From an uncultured Selenomonadales bacterium (lineage in GTDB: Bacteria > Bacillota > Negativicutes > Acidaminococcales > Acidaminococcaceae), in contig ONAV01000047.1 in assembly GCA_900315925.1 (NCBI GenBank), positions 1-46,140 on the forward strand: 46,140 bases of DNA, written 5' to 3'. Under the pieces are notes generated by a model. The model saw only the letters and a list, made by a program, of their open reading frames with translations. It had not been told where the DNA came from and made no database searches. The translations under genes and the position numbers were made by a program. Shown here in pieces: positions 13,600 to 22,261 of this stretch; the stretch's first letter is position 1, and the number at the start of each line of letters is the position of its first letter.

Positions 13600-16368
13600 A
13601 GACGCCCAGTCTTTTCCGTAATTTACATCTGCCAACAGAGGCACGTCCAGCTTAAACGCGTTCTGCATCTCAGTCTGCACCAGGGCCGCGGTGGCTTCCC
13701 GCTCCGCCTCTTTCACTTCCAGCACCAGTTCGTCGTGCACCTGCAGCAATACACGGGAAGAGAGGCCCGACTGCTGCAGGGCCGCGTCTACCCGGAGCAT
13801 GGCCAGCTTCATGATATCCGCTGCCGTACCCTGAATGGGAGTGTTGATGGCCGTGCGCTCCGCAAAGCTGCGAAGGTTAAAGTTGCGGTTGTTGATGTCC
13901 GGCAGGTAGCGGCGACGCCCCAGTAGCGTGGACACGTAGCCCTGGCTCCGGGCCAGCGCTTTCATCCGTTCCATGTATTCCTTCACGCCCTGGTACCGCT
14001 CCAGGTAATGTTTGATAAACTCCCCTGCCTCCTGCCGGCTGCAGCCCAGCTGTACCGCCAGGCCGAAATCACTGATGCCGTACACGATGCCGAAGTTGAC
14101 CGCTTTGGCCCGGCGCCGCATCTCCGGGGACACCTGGTCCAGAGGCATACCGAAGACCTCGCTGGCCGTCCGGGCGTGCACATCCTGATTTTCCCGGAAG
14201 GACTCCAGCATCAGGGGATCCTGTGCCACATGAGCCAGAATGCGCAGCTCGATCTGGGAGTAATCACAGGACATGAGCCAGTCATAACCGGCGGCGGGAA
14301 CAAACAGTGCCCGAATCTCCCGGCCGATATCCGTACGGGTGGGGATGTTCTGCAGATTGGGGTCTGTGCTGGACAGGCGCCCCGTCACCGTCACTGTCTG
14401 CTGGAAATGGGTATGGATCCGCCCCGTGGTCTGGTTGATCAATGGTTTCAGCCCTTCCAGATAGGTGGACTGGAGTTTGGCCAGCACCCGGTACTGCAAA
14501 ATGGTTTCTACCAGCGGATGTTTATCCCGCAGTTCTTCCAGCACCTTCACATCGGTGGAATACCCGGTCTTCGTCTTTTTGATCACGGGCAGCCCCAGCT
14601 TTTCAAACAAAACTACCCCAAGCTGTTTGGGAGAATTGGGATTGAAGCCCGGATCTCCCGCCTGCTCTCTGGCAAGCTCTTCCAGACCCAGAATCTTTTT
14701 TGCCATCTCCCGGCTCATGGCATCCAGTTTTGTTTCGTCCACGCTGACCCCGGCCAGTTCCAATTTTGCCAGTACCCGGGCCAGAGGCAGTTCCATTTCT
14801 TTATATAAGCTTGTCAGCTCTTTATCCTGCAGGGCCTGCTTTACCACTTCGGCCACCCGGACCAGGGTATGGCAGTCCGGGGTCCGGTCCTGCCCCAGAT
14901 AATGCCAGGCCAGGTCTGTCAGCGCATATCCGCTGCGTCCCGGGTCGTCCAGATAGGCTGCCAGGGTAATATCTTCTATTATATTTACGGGTTCCACGTG
15001 CTGGCAGAAGCAGGTACGGAATACTTCCTTGCTGCCTGCCGTGCCTTTGGGGTTGGGCGCTTTGCCCAGCCATTGGGTAAACGCAGCCAGGGCCTCCGTC
15101 CCGCTGAGCAGATACTCCTGTTCCCCGCACAGCACCCGGGCGCCGGTAAACTGCAGGTCAGGTATCTCGCCGGCAGTTTCCGTCATAAACCAGACCATTT
15201 GGGACGGATCCATAGAGGCAGCGGCTTCCTGCCACTGGGCCGCAAAGCCGATTTCTTTTACTTCCGCCGCGGCCACCACTGTGCCAAAAAGGCTGCCCAT
15301 ACCGTCGTCGGCGACAGCAGAAACGCGATTTATATCTGCAGACTGATTTTCCGCCCCGTTGCCGGAAGCTGCCGCTGCAAACAGATTTCCTCCTGCTGTA
15401 TCCTTCTGTATGTTCCCATTCATTGCAACGGAACTGTCAGAAGAGCTGACATTTCCCCCGGCTGCCGCAGCAGAGGGCACGTCAACACCTTCTGCCACGC
15501 CCATGATCTGTCCGAACTGGTTGAAGAAACCCCGGAACTCCAGGTCTGCCAACAGCTGCCGGGCTTTTTCCTCCAACGGTTTCAGGGCATAGGAGTCCAG
15601 TTGCAGATCCAGCCCCGGCACTTCCGTATAAATAGTGGCCAGCTCCTTGGAAAGCAGAGCCTGCTCCTTATTGCCTGCCAGCTTTTCCTTCAGGCTTTTG
15701 CCTTTTACCTCGTCCACATGCTCCAGCACGTTTTCCACGCTGCCGTATTCCCCAATCAGCTTCAGGGCCGTCTTGGGACCTACCCCGGGCACGCCGGGAA
15801 TGTTGTCCGAAGTATCGCCCATAAGGCCTTTCAGGTCAATGAGCTGCAGGGGGACCAGCCCCTCGTAATCCTCCGCAAAAGCAGCTTTATCATACAGTTT
15901 GATATCGGAAATGCCCTTCTTCGTGTACATGACCCGGGTGCGGTCGTCGATGAGCTGCAACTCGTCCCGGTCCCCGGTAACAATATACACCTCCACCGAA
16001 GGATCTGCTTTTTTCGCAAAGGTTCCGATGATATCATCCGCTTCGTAATCATCCAGCTCCAGCGCCGGGATGCCCATGGACTGCAGCACCTCCATGCACA
16101 GGGGGAACTGTTCCTTCAGCTCCGGCGGCGTGGGTTTTCGCTGCCCTTTGTAATCCGCATACAGCTTCGTGCGGAAGGTCTTTCGGGATTTATCAAACGC
16201 CGCAGCGACCCAGCGGGGTTTCACATCCTGCAACAGCTTGTGGAACATGCGCAAAAATCCGTACACGGCCCCGGTGTGCTGCCCTTTGCGGGTAGTCAGG
16301 GGCGGCAGGGCGAAAAAGGCCCGGTGAATCAGGCTGCTTCCGTCAATTACCAAAAATTTATCTGCCAT
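13591..16368 (-). CDS. polA: DNA polymerase I
   Basis: 925 residues from the ATG at 16368, which sits 6 bases after AAGGAG; the ATG two codons earlier is too close to that site. The N-terminal 5'-3' exonuclease domain (about 1-290) has IVTGDRDELQLID and DTSDNIPGVPGVGPKTA. A low-complexity Ala/Gly/Ser/Asn-rich linker (about 300-375) follows. The central 3'-5' exonuclease-like region lacks the metal-binding DxE motif, so proofreading is probably absent, as in several Gram-positive Pol I enzymes. The polymerase domain is intact: DYSQIELRILAH (motif A), RRAKAVNFGIVYG (motif B) and QVHDELVLEV (motif C). It acts in Okazaki fragment maturation and repair. Confidence 0.97.
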   Translation of the reverse strand: MADKFLVIDGSSLIHRAFFALPPLTTRKGQHTGAVYGFLRMFHKLLQDVKPRWVAAAFDKSRKTFRTKLYADYKGQRKPTPPELKEQFPLCMEVLQSMGIPALELDDYEADDIIGTFAKKADPSVEVYIVTGDRDELQLIDDRTRVMYTKKGISDIKLYDKAAFAEDYEGLVPLQLIDLKGLMGDTSDNIPGVPGVGPKTALKLIGEYGSVENVLEHVDEVKGKSLKEKLAGNKEQALLSKELATIYTEVPGLDLQLDSYALKPLEEKARQLLADLEFRGFFNQFGQIMGVAEGVDVPSAAAAGGNVSSSDSSVAMNGNIQKDTAGGNLFAAAASGNGAENQSADINRVSAVADDGMGSLFGTVVAAAEVKEIGFAAQWQEAAASMDPSQMVWFMTETAGEIPDLQFTGARVLCGEQEYLLSGTEALAAFTQWLGKAPNPKGTAGSKEVFRTCFCQHVEPVNIIEDITLAAYLDDPGRSGYALTDLAWHYLGQDRTPDCHTLVRVAEVVKQALQDKELTSLYKEMELPLARVLAKLELAGVSVDETKLDAMSREMAKKILGLEELAREQAGDPGFNPNSPKQLGVVLFEKLGLPVIKKTKTGYSTDVKVLEELRDKHPLVETILQYRVLAKLQSTYLEGLKPLINQTTGRIHTHFQQTVTVTGRLSSTDPNLQNIPTRTDIGREIRALFVPAAGYDWLMSCDYSQIELRILAHVAQDPLMLESFRENQDVHARTASEVFGMPLDQVSPEMRRRAKAVNFGIVYGISDFGLAVQLGCSRQEAGEFIKHYLERYQGVKEYMERMKALARSQGYVSTLLGRRRYLPDINNRNFNLRSFAERTAINTPIQGTAADIMKLAMLRVDAALQQSGLSSRVLLQVHDELVLEVKEAEREATAALVQTEMQNAFKLDVPLLADVNYGKDWASAK

Positions 16369-16442
16369 AGCCATCTCCTTAAACAGGTGCTTTTACAAAA
16401 AAAAACTATAAATGCTGAATAATTTATTATAACATAATATGA

Positions 16443-16484
16443 AATAAAAAAATACAGGCAACAGTTTTTACCATTGCCTGTATA
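16443..16484 (-). terminator. Terminator between the lapA-like gene and polA
   Basis: On the minus strand, ATACAGGCAA and TTGCCTGTAT form a stem with an 11-base loop, followed by TTTTTTTATTT. It ends the lapA-like transcript upstream of polA. Confidence 0.85.
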
Positions 16485-16495
16485 TAATGAAACTG

Positions 16496-16882
16496 TCAGT
16501 ATTTTGCTGTCGGATTTGGGGTGGGCGCAGGTTGCTGCTTTACCGCAGCCGCCGCCGGAGTCGTCGAGGTATCGGCAGGGTCCATTACGCCGCCCTGGGC
16601 TTTCATCAGCTGCTCCACCTTGTCACGCAAAATGCGTTTGTCATCTTCCAGCAACGAAATCTGCTCATTGAGCTTGCGCATCCGCCACAGGCTCCGGGTC
16701 TTCACCGTAATGCCCCAGGCCAGTCCCAGCAGCAGACCGCAAATAACAGAGAGCAGCACTACCAGCACCAGGTTCAGGCGAAAGCTCCACATGAAAAGCG
16801 TCAGGTCCACCATCATCGAGTTCTGGATGGCCAGAATCGCAACCAGTATCGCTACAACTGCACTTATAATAATAAACGGCAT
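16496..16882 (-). CDS. LapA-domain membrane protein
   Basis: 128 residues from the ATG at 16882, which has GAGGT 7 bases upstream. The frame extends further but runs through a family B repeat. Two membrane segments (about 2-20 and 40-65) with LAIQNSMMVDLTLFMWSF between them are the LapA (DUF1049/YciS) signature. A coiled-coil helix follows (about 75-105, RKLNEQISLLEDDKRILRDK) and then a Pro/Ala/Thr-rich tail. In enterobacteria the family works with LapB in controlling LPS synthesis. No LapB is seen here, so the role in this organism is open. Confidence 0.8.
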   Translation of the reverse strand: MPFIIISAVVAILVAILAIQNSMMVDLTLFMWSFRLNLVLVVLLSVICGLLLGLAWGITVKTRSLWRMRKLNEQISLLEDDKRILRDKVEQLMKAQGGVMDPADTSTTPAAAAVKQQPAPTPNPTAKY

Positions 16883-16908
16883 AACGGTAACCTCTTTTCT
16901 TAATTTAC

Positions 16909-17066
16909 GGAAACGCTGATTAATTCGTCTGCACGCTGACCGGTGCTTTTTGTGACTGACTGCGTCAATGTCCCTCAACGCAGCTACGGCTGCGCTTTCG
17001 GACCATTTCCTTGTCAGTCGCAAAAAGCCCTCGGTCATCGCACAAACTCATTTAATCAGCGTCTCC
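16909..17066. repeat. Repeat family B, copy 3 (complete)
   Basis: A 158-bp palindromic element. The ends GGAAACGCTGATTAA and TTAATCAGCGTCTCC are inverted repeats with 14 of 15 matching. Further in, the CTTTTTGTGACTGAC region on the left is complementary to GTCAGTCGCAAAAAG on the right. It lies in the gap between the aminotransferase gene and the lapA-like gene. Confidence 0.85.
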
Positions 17067-17175
17067 TTAGCTCCTGCCCTTTGGGCAAACTCAGCGGCAA
17101 CAGCACGGCAGATCTCACAGGCCCTGAAGGGCATCTGCCCGCCAGCCTGTACTGCGTAACAACCGGAAATATCCC

Positions 17176-18360
17176 TTACATGCACTCTTTAATGGCTTTG
17201 GCCATGCGTTTTACGCCTTCCACAATCTTGTCGTCAGGCATGCAGGAATAGTTGACGCGCATGCTGCGGTCGGTCTTGTCATTGGGATAGAACGCGTCGC
17301 CGATGACCGCCGCCACCTTCTGCTCGATGCACTTGTCAAACACCTTGCGGGCGCTAACGCCTTCCGGCACCGTCACCCACAGGAACAGGCCGCCGTCGGG
17401 ACGGGTGAATTCCACCCCTTCCGGGAACTCCTCTTCCATGGTCTTCAGAATCAGGTCACGGCGATGACCGTACAGCTCCACGATCTCCTTCACATGAGCA
17501 TCCAGATCATAGGTGTCCATGTAGGCGTCGGCCACGCCCTGGTCAAAGTTAGAGGTGTGCAGGTCGGCACTCTGTTTGATCATGACAAACTTTTCAACAA
17601 TAGCATGAGGACCGGCGATCCAGCCTAAGCGCAGGCCCGGGCAGAAAATCTTGGAGAAGGTGCCCAGGAAAGAAACCAGCCCTTTGGTATCCATGGACTT
17701 CAGGGTGGGGAAACTCTCGCCACGATACCGCAGTTCCCCATAAGGATTGTCTTCGAATACCGGCAGGTCATACTTGTTGATGACTTCAATAAATTTCTTG
17801 CGGCGTTCCAGGCTCCAGCAGATGCCGGTCGGATTCTGGAAGTCGGGAATTACATAGATGAATTTGCATTTCGGGGTGGAAGCCAGGATCTTGTCCAGTT
17901 CTTCCGGAATGATGCCTTCCCCGTCGGTGGGGACTTCCTTAAACACAGGCTGATAGGCATTAAACGCATTCAGCGCGCCCAGATAGGACGGGCTTTCACA
18001 CAGCACCACGTCACCGGGGTCCAGGAACAGCTTGCCTGCAAAGTCCAGGCACTGCTGGGAACCGGTGGTGATGAGGATGTCGTTCATATCGACCGGGGTG
18101 CCGTATTTTTCCGTCATGCGTTTCGCTATTTTTTCCCGCAGGGTGGGACGGCCTTCCGTGGTTGCATACTGCAGCAGCTTCTGGCCTTCTTTTAATACCA
18201 GATCATGGGAAACCTGGGCAATCTCTTTTACCGGGAACAGTTCCGGGGCAGGCAGGCCGCCGGCAAAGGAAATAATTTCCGGCCGGGCCGTCAGTTTCAG
18301 TAATTCACGGATTTCGGACGCCTTCATCCGATCCATACGCGATGCAAATTTGTATTCCAT
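17176..18360 (-). CDS. PLP-dependent aminotransferase (class I/II)
   Basis: 394 residues from the ATG at 18360, with AGGGGA 8 bases upstream. It belongs to fold-type I and resembles the 2-aminoadipate/MocR-like group: FAGGLPAPELFPV near the N-terminus, TTGSQQCLDF, PDFQNPTG, then the PLP lysine in TFSKIFCPGLRLGW and RVNYSC for substrate carboxylate binding. Such enzymes move amino groups between glutamate/2-oxoglutarate and branched-chain, aromatic or aminoadipate-type substrates. It lies downstream of glutamate dehydrogenase on the same strand, separated by a long hairpin, which suggests a shared role in amino-acid fermentation. The exact substrate is not decided by the sequence. Confidence 0.92.
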   Translation of the reverse strand: MEYKFASRMDRMKASEIRELLKLTARPEIISFAGGLPAPELFPVKEIAQVSHDLVLKEGQKLLQYATTEGRPTLREKIAKRMTEKYGTPVDMNDILITTGSQQCLDFAGKLFLDPGDVVLCESPSYLGALNAFNAYQPVFKEVPTDGEGIIPEELDKILASTPKCKFIYVIPDFQNPTGICWSLERRKKFIEVINKYDLPVFEDNPYGELRYRGESFPTLKSMDTKGLVSFLGTFSKIFCPGLRLGWIAGPHAIVEKFVMIKQSADLHTSNFDQGVADAYMDTYDLDAHVKEIVELYGHRRDLILKTMEEEFPEGVEFTRPDGGLFLWVTVPEGVSARKVFDKCIEQKVAAVIGDAFYPNDKTDRSMRVNYSCMPDDKIVEGVKRMAKAIKECM

Positions 18361-18458
18361 AGCAGAATCCCCTCTTTCATATTCATATATAAAAAATTTT
18401 ATCACTTGCAAATGTCAGTGTCAACAAAGCTTCACACTTTTTACTGCAGGACATAAAT

Positions 18459-18584
18459 AAAGCGCCGAAGTTTGTCCCGGAAGGGTTTGCCCCATCGCGA
18501 ATCTTTTAGGCGGCGATAGCAAGCGCGCTTGCGGGATGCCGCCGTAGAATTCGCGGGGGAAGGAGGGACAACTTCGGCGCTTTT
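18459..18584. terminator. Long nested hairpin between gdhA and the aminotransferase
   Basis: The outer stem pairs AAAGCGCCGAAGTT.GTCCC with GGGACAACTTCGGCGCTTT (one bulge), and an A/T-rich end gives the terminator look on both strands. The roughly 85-bp interior is itself palindromic: CGCGAAT...AATTCGCG, then GGCGGC...GCCGCC, then the inner palindrome GCAAGCGCGCTTGC. It looks like a terminator with a second palindromic element inside. It lies 30 bp after the gdhA stop. Confidence 0.75.
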
Positions 18585-18613
18585 CAGTTGTTAATAGTCA
18601 GGGAACGGTTCTT

Positions 18614-19855
18614 TTAATACATACCGCGGAACTTCATGGCTACCGCCAGGCGTTTCAGGGCTGCGATGTAAGCCGCTACCCGCATGGGCACTTTGTACTC
18701 GAGGGTCAGGTCATACACTTCCTTGAAGGCCTTCACCATCATGTCGATCTGGCGGTTCTTTACTTCCTCTTCCGACCAGAAGAAACGGTACAGGTTCTGT
18801 ACCCATTCAAAATAGGAAACCGTTACGCCGCCGCCGTTGGCCAGAATATCGGGAACCACAAAGATGCCTTTCTTGTCCAGAATCTCGTCAGCTTCCGGAG
18901 TGGTAGGTCCGTTGGCGCCTTCGCAGATGATGGTAGCTTTGATCTTTTTCGCGTTGTCTTTGGTAATCTGGTTTTCCATGGCGCAGGGGAACAGCACGTC
19001 CACTTTCTGCTCCAGCACCAGTTCCTTGTCAATGGGATCCGCGTCAGGATAGCCCACTACACTGTGACCCTTGCTGGTAGCCGTGTATTCCGCCAGCTTG
19101 TAAGGATCGATGCCCTTCTTATTGGCAATGGCGCCATACACGTCGGAAATGGCCACGATCTTCATGCCTTCGTCAAAGGCCAGCTTGGCGGTCCAGCTGC
19201 CTACATTGCCGAAGCCCTGTACGGATGCGGTGGCGCCTTTCACTTTCATGCCTTTCACTTTCAGGGCTTCCAGCGCTGCGGTCACCACGCCCCGGCCGGT
19301 AGCAGCCGTACGTCCCAGGGAACCGCCTACGGAAATATCCTTGCCGGTGATGAAGCCGGGTTCGTACTGGCCGGTGATCTTGCTGTATTCATCCATCATC
19401 CAGCCCATGATCTTGGCATTGGTGTTCATATCCGGAGCCGGAATATCTTTCTTTTCGCCGATGACGCCGGCAATCTTGTCAATGTAACCGCGGGTCAAGG
19501 CTTCCAGTTCCCGTTCCGACAGCTTGGTCACATCCACGATGATGCCGCCCTTGCCACCGCCGTAGGGAAGGCCTGCCACTGCGCACTTGCAGGTCATCCA
19601 GAAGGCCAGAGTCTTCACTTCATCCATATTGACAGCCGTATGATACCGGACGCCGCCCTTGGCCGGTCCCATAATGGTGCTGTGCTGGCACCGATAGCCC
19701 GTAAATACCTGCACCTTGCCGTTATCCATCTTTACCGGAATATGAACTTCCGTGGTCTTTTCCGGTACCGCAATGATAGCAGCCGCGCCCGGGTCCAGTT
19801 TCATTGCCTTAATAGCCTTGTTCAGCGGAATCATAGATTGTTCGATCAGTCCCAT
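18614..19855 (-). CDS. gdhA: Glutamate dehydrogenase
   Basis: 413 residues from the ATG at 19855, with AGGGGGA upstream; longer frames upstream are in the untranslated leader. It oxidatively deaminates glutamate to 2-oxoglutarate in the cytoplasm. The dimerisation/substrate domain shows GPAKGGVRYH, PYGGGKGG (catalytic lysine region) and PAPDMNTN. The nucleotide domain begins with VQGFGNVGSWTA, and the first acidic residue after the second strand (AISDVYG) fits NAD rather than NADP. Length fits the hexameric bacterial type. In glutamate-fermenting Negativicutes this enzyme opens the hydroxyglutarate pathway, which fits the activase-like gene at 29216. Its promoter lies about 140 bp upstream. 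Confidence 0.95.
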   Translation of the reverse strand: MGLIEQSMIPLNKAIKAMKLDPGAAAIIAVPEKTTEVHIPVKMDNGKVQVFTGYRCQHSTIMGPAKGGVRYHTAVNMDEVKTLAFWMTCKCAVAGLPYGGGKGGIIVDVTKLSERELEALTRGYIDKIAGVIGEKKDIPAPDMNTNAKIMGWMMDEYSKITGQYEPGFITGKDISVGGSLGRTAATGRGVVTAALEALKVKGMKVKGATASVQGFGNVGSWTAKLAFDEGMKIVAISDVYGAIANKKGIDPYKLAEYTATSKGHSVVGYPDADPIDKELVLEQKVDVLFPCAMENQITKDNAKKIKATIICEGANGPTTPEADEILDKKGIFVVPDILANGGGVTVSYFEWVQNLYRFFWSEEEVKNRQIDMMVKAFKEVYDLTLEYKVPMRVAAYIAALKRLAVAMKFRGMY

Positions 19856-19996
19856 GATGGTTTCCCCCTTACATAATAAATTTTTTCCTTTATGGATAAT
19901 ACAATGCAGTCTCAACATACTGCACAAATGACCTGTGATATGGTTTTTACTAAATGCCGCAAATCCCATAAATATTGCAACATTTTTCCTGAAAAT

Positions 19997-20025
19997 ATTA
20001 TAACACATTGCATAATAAATGTAAA
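19997..20025 (-). promoter_or_regulatory. Promoter of gdhA
   Basis: On the minus strand, TTTACA (20020-20025) and TATAAT (19997-20002) are 17 bp apart. This gives a leader of about 135 bases before the ATG at 19855. Confidence 0.7.
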
Positions 20026-20150
20026 ACGAAACTGTATAAAAAGGGCTTTGGGAAGATTTTCATTTTTGTCAAATACGACCCCATGCCGACCCTATCAGAC
20101 ATGCGGGTTGGCAACAATTTTAAAAAATTTCTTTTTTTACAAAAAAAACA

Positions 20151-20179
20151 TTGTAATCTCAGACTTTTGCATGTATAAT
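20151..20179 (+). promoter_or_regulatory. Promoter of the pot operon
   Basis: TTGTAA (20151-20156) and TATAAT (20174-20179) with a 17-bp spacer, divergent from the gdhA promoter. Confidence 0.75.
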
Positions 20180-20185
20180 GCAAGT

Positions 20186-20361
20186 ACAATAAATTACTAA
20201 CATTAAATTGGGTCAGCCTGCCCGAAATTTCAATTTCCAAATGGCTTTCCTGCTTTAAGGAAGCGCCGGCACCAGGGGTTTCCGACGCATCGGCAGCTTC
20301 CTCAATACTACATAACAGAAATCACGTTCCCTGTGGTTTCTCAGGAAAGGTTGTGATCGCA
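20186..20361 (+). other. Structured leader of the pot operon
   Basis: A 175-base untranslated leader with no open frame of note. It can form a stem from GGAAGCGCCG (near 20259) and CGGCAGCTTCC (near 20291). GGCTTTCC / GGAAGC near 20242-20264 competes for the same strand, so alternative folds are possible. No T-run follows the stem directly. I cannot match it to a known riboswitch class. Confidence 0.45.
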
Positions 20362-21360
20362 ATGAATGAATTAATCCGTTTGGAAGGGATTACCAAAAAG
20401 TTTGGCGAGCATCTTATCATCCCTACGCTGGATCTTACCATCAACGACGGTGAATTTGTAACACTGCTGGGTCCCTCCGGCTGCGGCAAGACCACGCTGC
20501 TGCGTATGATCGCCGGTCTGGAAACCCCTACCACCGGCAAAGTGATCCTGGACGGCAAAGATATCACCAAGCTGCCTCCCTATAAACGCAATGTCAACAT
20601 GGTTTTCCAGAACTATGCGTTGTTTCCGCACATGACCGTGACGGAAAATATTCATTTCGGTTTAAAGATGCAGGGCGTTCCCAATGAAGAAGCCCAGGAA
20701 CGTATCAACCAGGTGCTGTACCTGACCCAGCTGGAACAGCTGCGGGACCGCTACCCGTCCCAGATGTCCGGCGGGCAGCAGCAGCGTGTTGCCATTGCCC
20801 GGGCCCTGGTCAACAGCCCCAAAGTGCTGCTGCTGGACGAACCCCTGGGCGCTTTGGACTATCAGCTGCGGAAAAAACTGCAGCTGGAACTGAAGAATTT
20901 ACAACGAGGCCTTGGTCTCACCTTCGTCTTTGTAACCCATGACCAGGAAGAAGCCCTCACCATGAGCGACCGCATCGTCATCATGCACGACGGCGTCATC
21001 CAGCAGGACGGGGACCCCAACGGCATCTACCATCATCCTAAAAACACTTTTGTGGCCCGCTTCATCGGCGAAAGCAACTTCTTTGATATCGGCAGCGACA
21101 CGTATGCCCTGCGTCCGGAGAAACTGAACCTGTGTCCGGAAGACGAAGAGAACGCGGACCATCCGGATCCCAAATTCTTCGGCACCGTGGTAGACATCGT
21201 CTTCTACGGCACCATCGACAAAGTCTTTATCCGTCTTGACAACACGAACCAGACCGTCATCGCCTACCAGTATTTTGACGACGTACACCGCTGGCAGGCC
21301 GACGACCGGGTCGGAATCTGGTGGTATGACCGCGACGGCGTAAAAGTAGAAAAAGAATAA
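20362..21360 (+). CDS. potA: Spermidine/putrescine ABC transporter ATPase
   Basis: 332 residues from the ATG at 20362; a GTG at 20353 is in frame but only two bases after the AGGAAAGG site. The ABC domain has Walker [10 protein letters not shown], the signature MSGGQQQR, Walker [13 protein letters not shown] and the switch histidine in [10 protein letters not shown]. The C-terminal TOBE-type regulatory domain (about 235-332) is a little shorter than in E. coli PotA (378 residues). It energises polyamine uptake with PotB, PotC and PotD. It is the first gene of potA-potB-potC, with potD following under an extra promoter. Confidence 0.95.
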   Translation: MNELIRLEGITKKFGEHLIIPTLDLTINDGEFVTLLGPSGCGKTTLLRMIAGLETPTTGKVILDGKDITKLPPYKRNVNMVFQNYALFPHMTVTENIHFGLKMQGVPNEEAQERINQVLYLTQLEQLRDRYPSQMSGGQQQRVAIARALVNSPKVLLLDEPLGALDYQLRKKLQLELKNLQRGLGLTFVFVTHDQEEALTMSDRIVIMHDGVIQQDGDPNGIYHHPKNTFVARFIGESNFFDIGSDTYALRPEKLNLCPEDEENADHPDPKFFGTVVDIVFYGTIDKVFIRLDNTNQTVIAYQYFDDVHRWQADDRVGIWWYDRDGVKVEKE

Positions 21361-21441
21361 ACGGAAGCGCCGACAGATTGAACAGGCACCTCCCGCGCCG
21401 CGTAACATCCAATCACGTTGCTGAAACAGAAAGGCGGAGAC

Positions 21442-22261
21442 ATGAAAAACGGTAAATTACTGATTGCTCCTTCTATGCTGTGGCTGGGGTTCTTCTTTAT
21501 CATCCCCATGCTCATCGTTGTTGCCGTGTCCTTTGCCGCCCGTACCCCTTACGGTCAGGTGGTCTTTAACTGGAACATCAACAACTACCTGCGTTTCCTG
21601 GAGCCTTTATATCTTTCCATCTTTGCACAGACCCTGATAGTGGCCCTTGTCACTACCGTAGTTACGATTCTCATGGGGTATCCCCTGGCCTATTACATCG
21701 CCCAGCTGCCCAAACGCTGGCAGCAGCCGGGCCTGATCCTCTGCATGATCCCCTTCTGGATCAACTTCCTGATCCGCTCGTATGCGTGGGTCATCATTTT
21801 GCGGGCCCAGGGCGTGCTGAACACATTTTTAATGAAAGCAGGCTTCATCGAACAGCCCCTGCAGCTTTTATATAATGAAGGCGCCGTAATGCTGGGTATG
21901 ATCTACTCCCTGCTGCCCTTCATGATCCTTCCTATATATGTATCCATCGAACAGCTGGACCGCCGGCTGCTGGAAGCCGCTTCCGATCTGGGAGCCGCTC
22001 CCTTCACCGCCTTCCGGAAGATTACCCTGCCCCTGACCATGTTCCTTGGGCATGTTCGTGGTACCGGACGTAATGGGTGGCGCCAAGTCCGCCCTGGTGG
22101 GGAACCTGATCCAGAACCAGTTCCTCTCCGCCCGTGACTGGCCCTTCGGTTCCGCCCTGTCCATCGTACTGGCAGTCCTTTCCCTGCTGCTGATCATCCT
22201 CTACTACCGCGCCATCCAGGCGCAGAACGGAGGTGCCGAAAATGCAAAAAACATGGCGTAG
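21442..22261 (+). pseudogene. potB: Spermidine/putrescine permease PotB, broken by an internal deletion
   Basis: From the ATG at 21442 the frame encodes a normal PotB start (several membrane helices, then the EAA-loop region ending FRKITLPLTM). At about 22040 it shifts into a wrong frame and stops at 22137. The true continuation, SLGMFVVPDVMGG...NLIQNQFLSARDWPFG, is in another frame and runs to 22261. Family members have about 13 residues (PGxxAG...VFxP) between these parts; here they are missing. This fits a deletion of 38 bases between ATG (22038-22040) and TTCCTTGGG. The ABC-importer coupling loop and a membrane segment are thus damaged. It could be a true mutation or an assembly error. 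potC overlaps the end by 20 bases. Confidence 0.85.

Noticed and set aside
14869-16422. A 517-codon open frame on the plus strand opposite polA
   Set aside because: It is a shadow of the GC-biased third positions of polA, with no ribosome site or recognisable domain. Similar shadows opposite the activase, cstA and gdhA genes were left out for the same reason.
16883-17038. N-terminal extension of the lapA-like frame
   Set aside because: It is made of the family B repeat. The internal ATG has a ribosome site and starts the first membrane helix.
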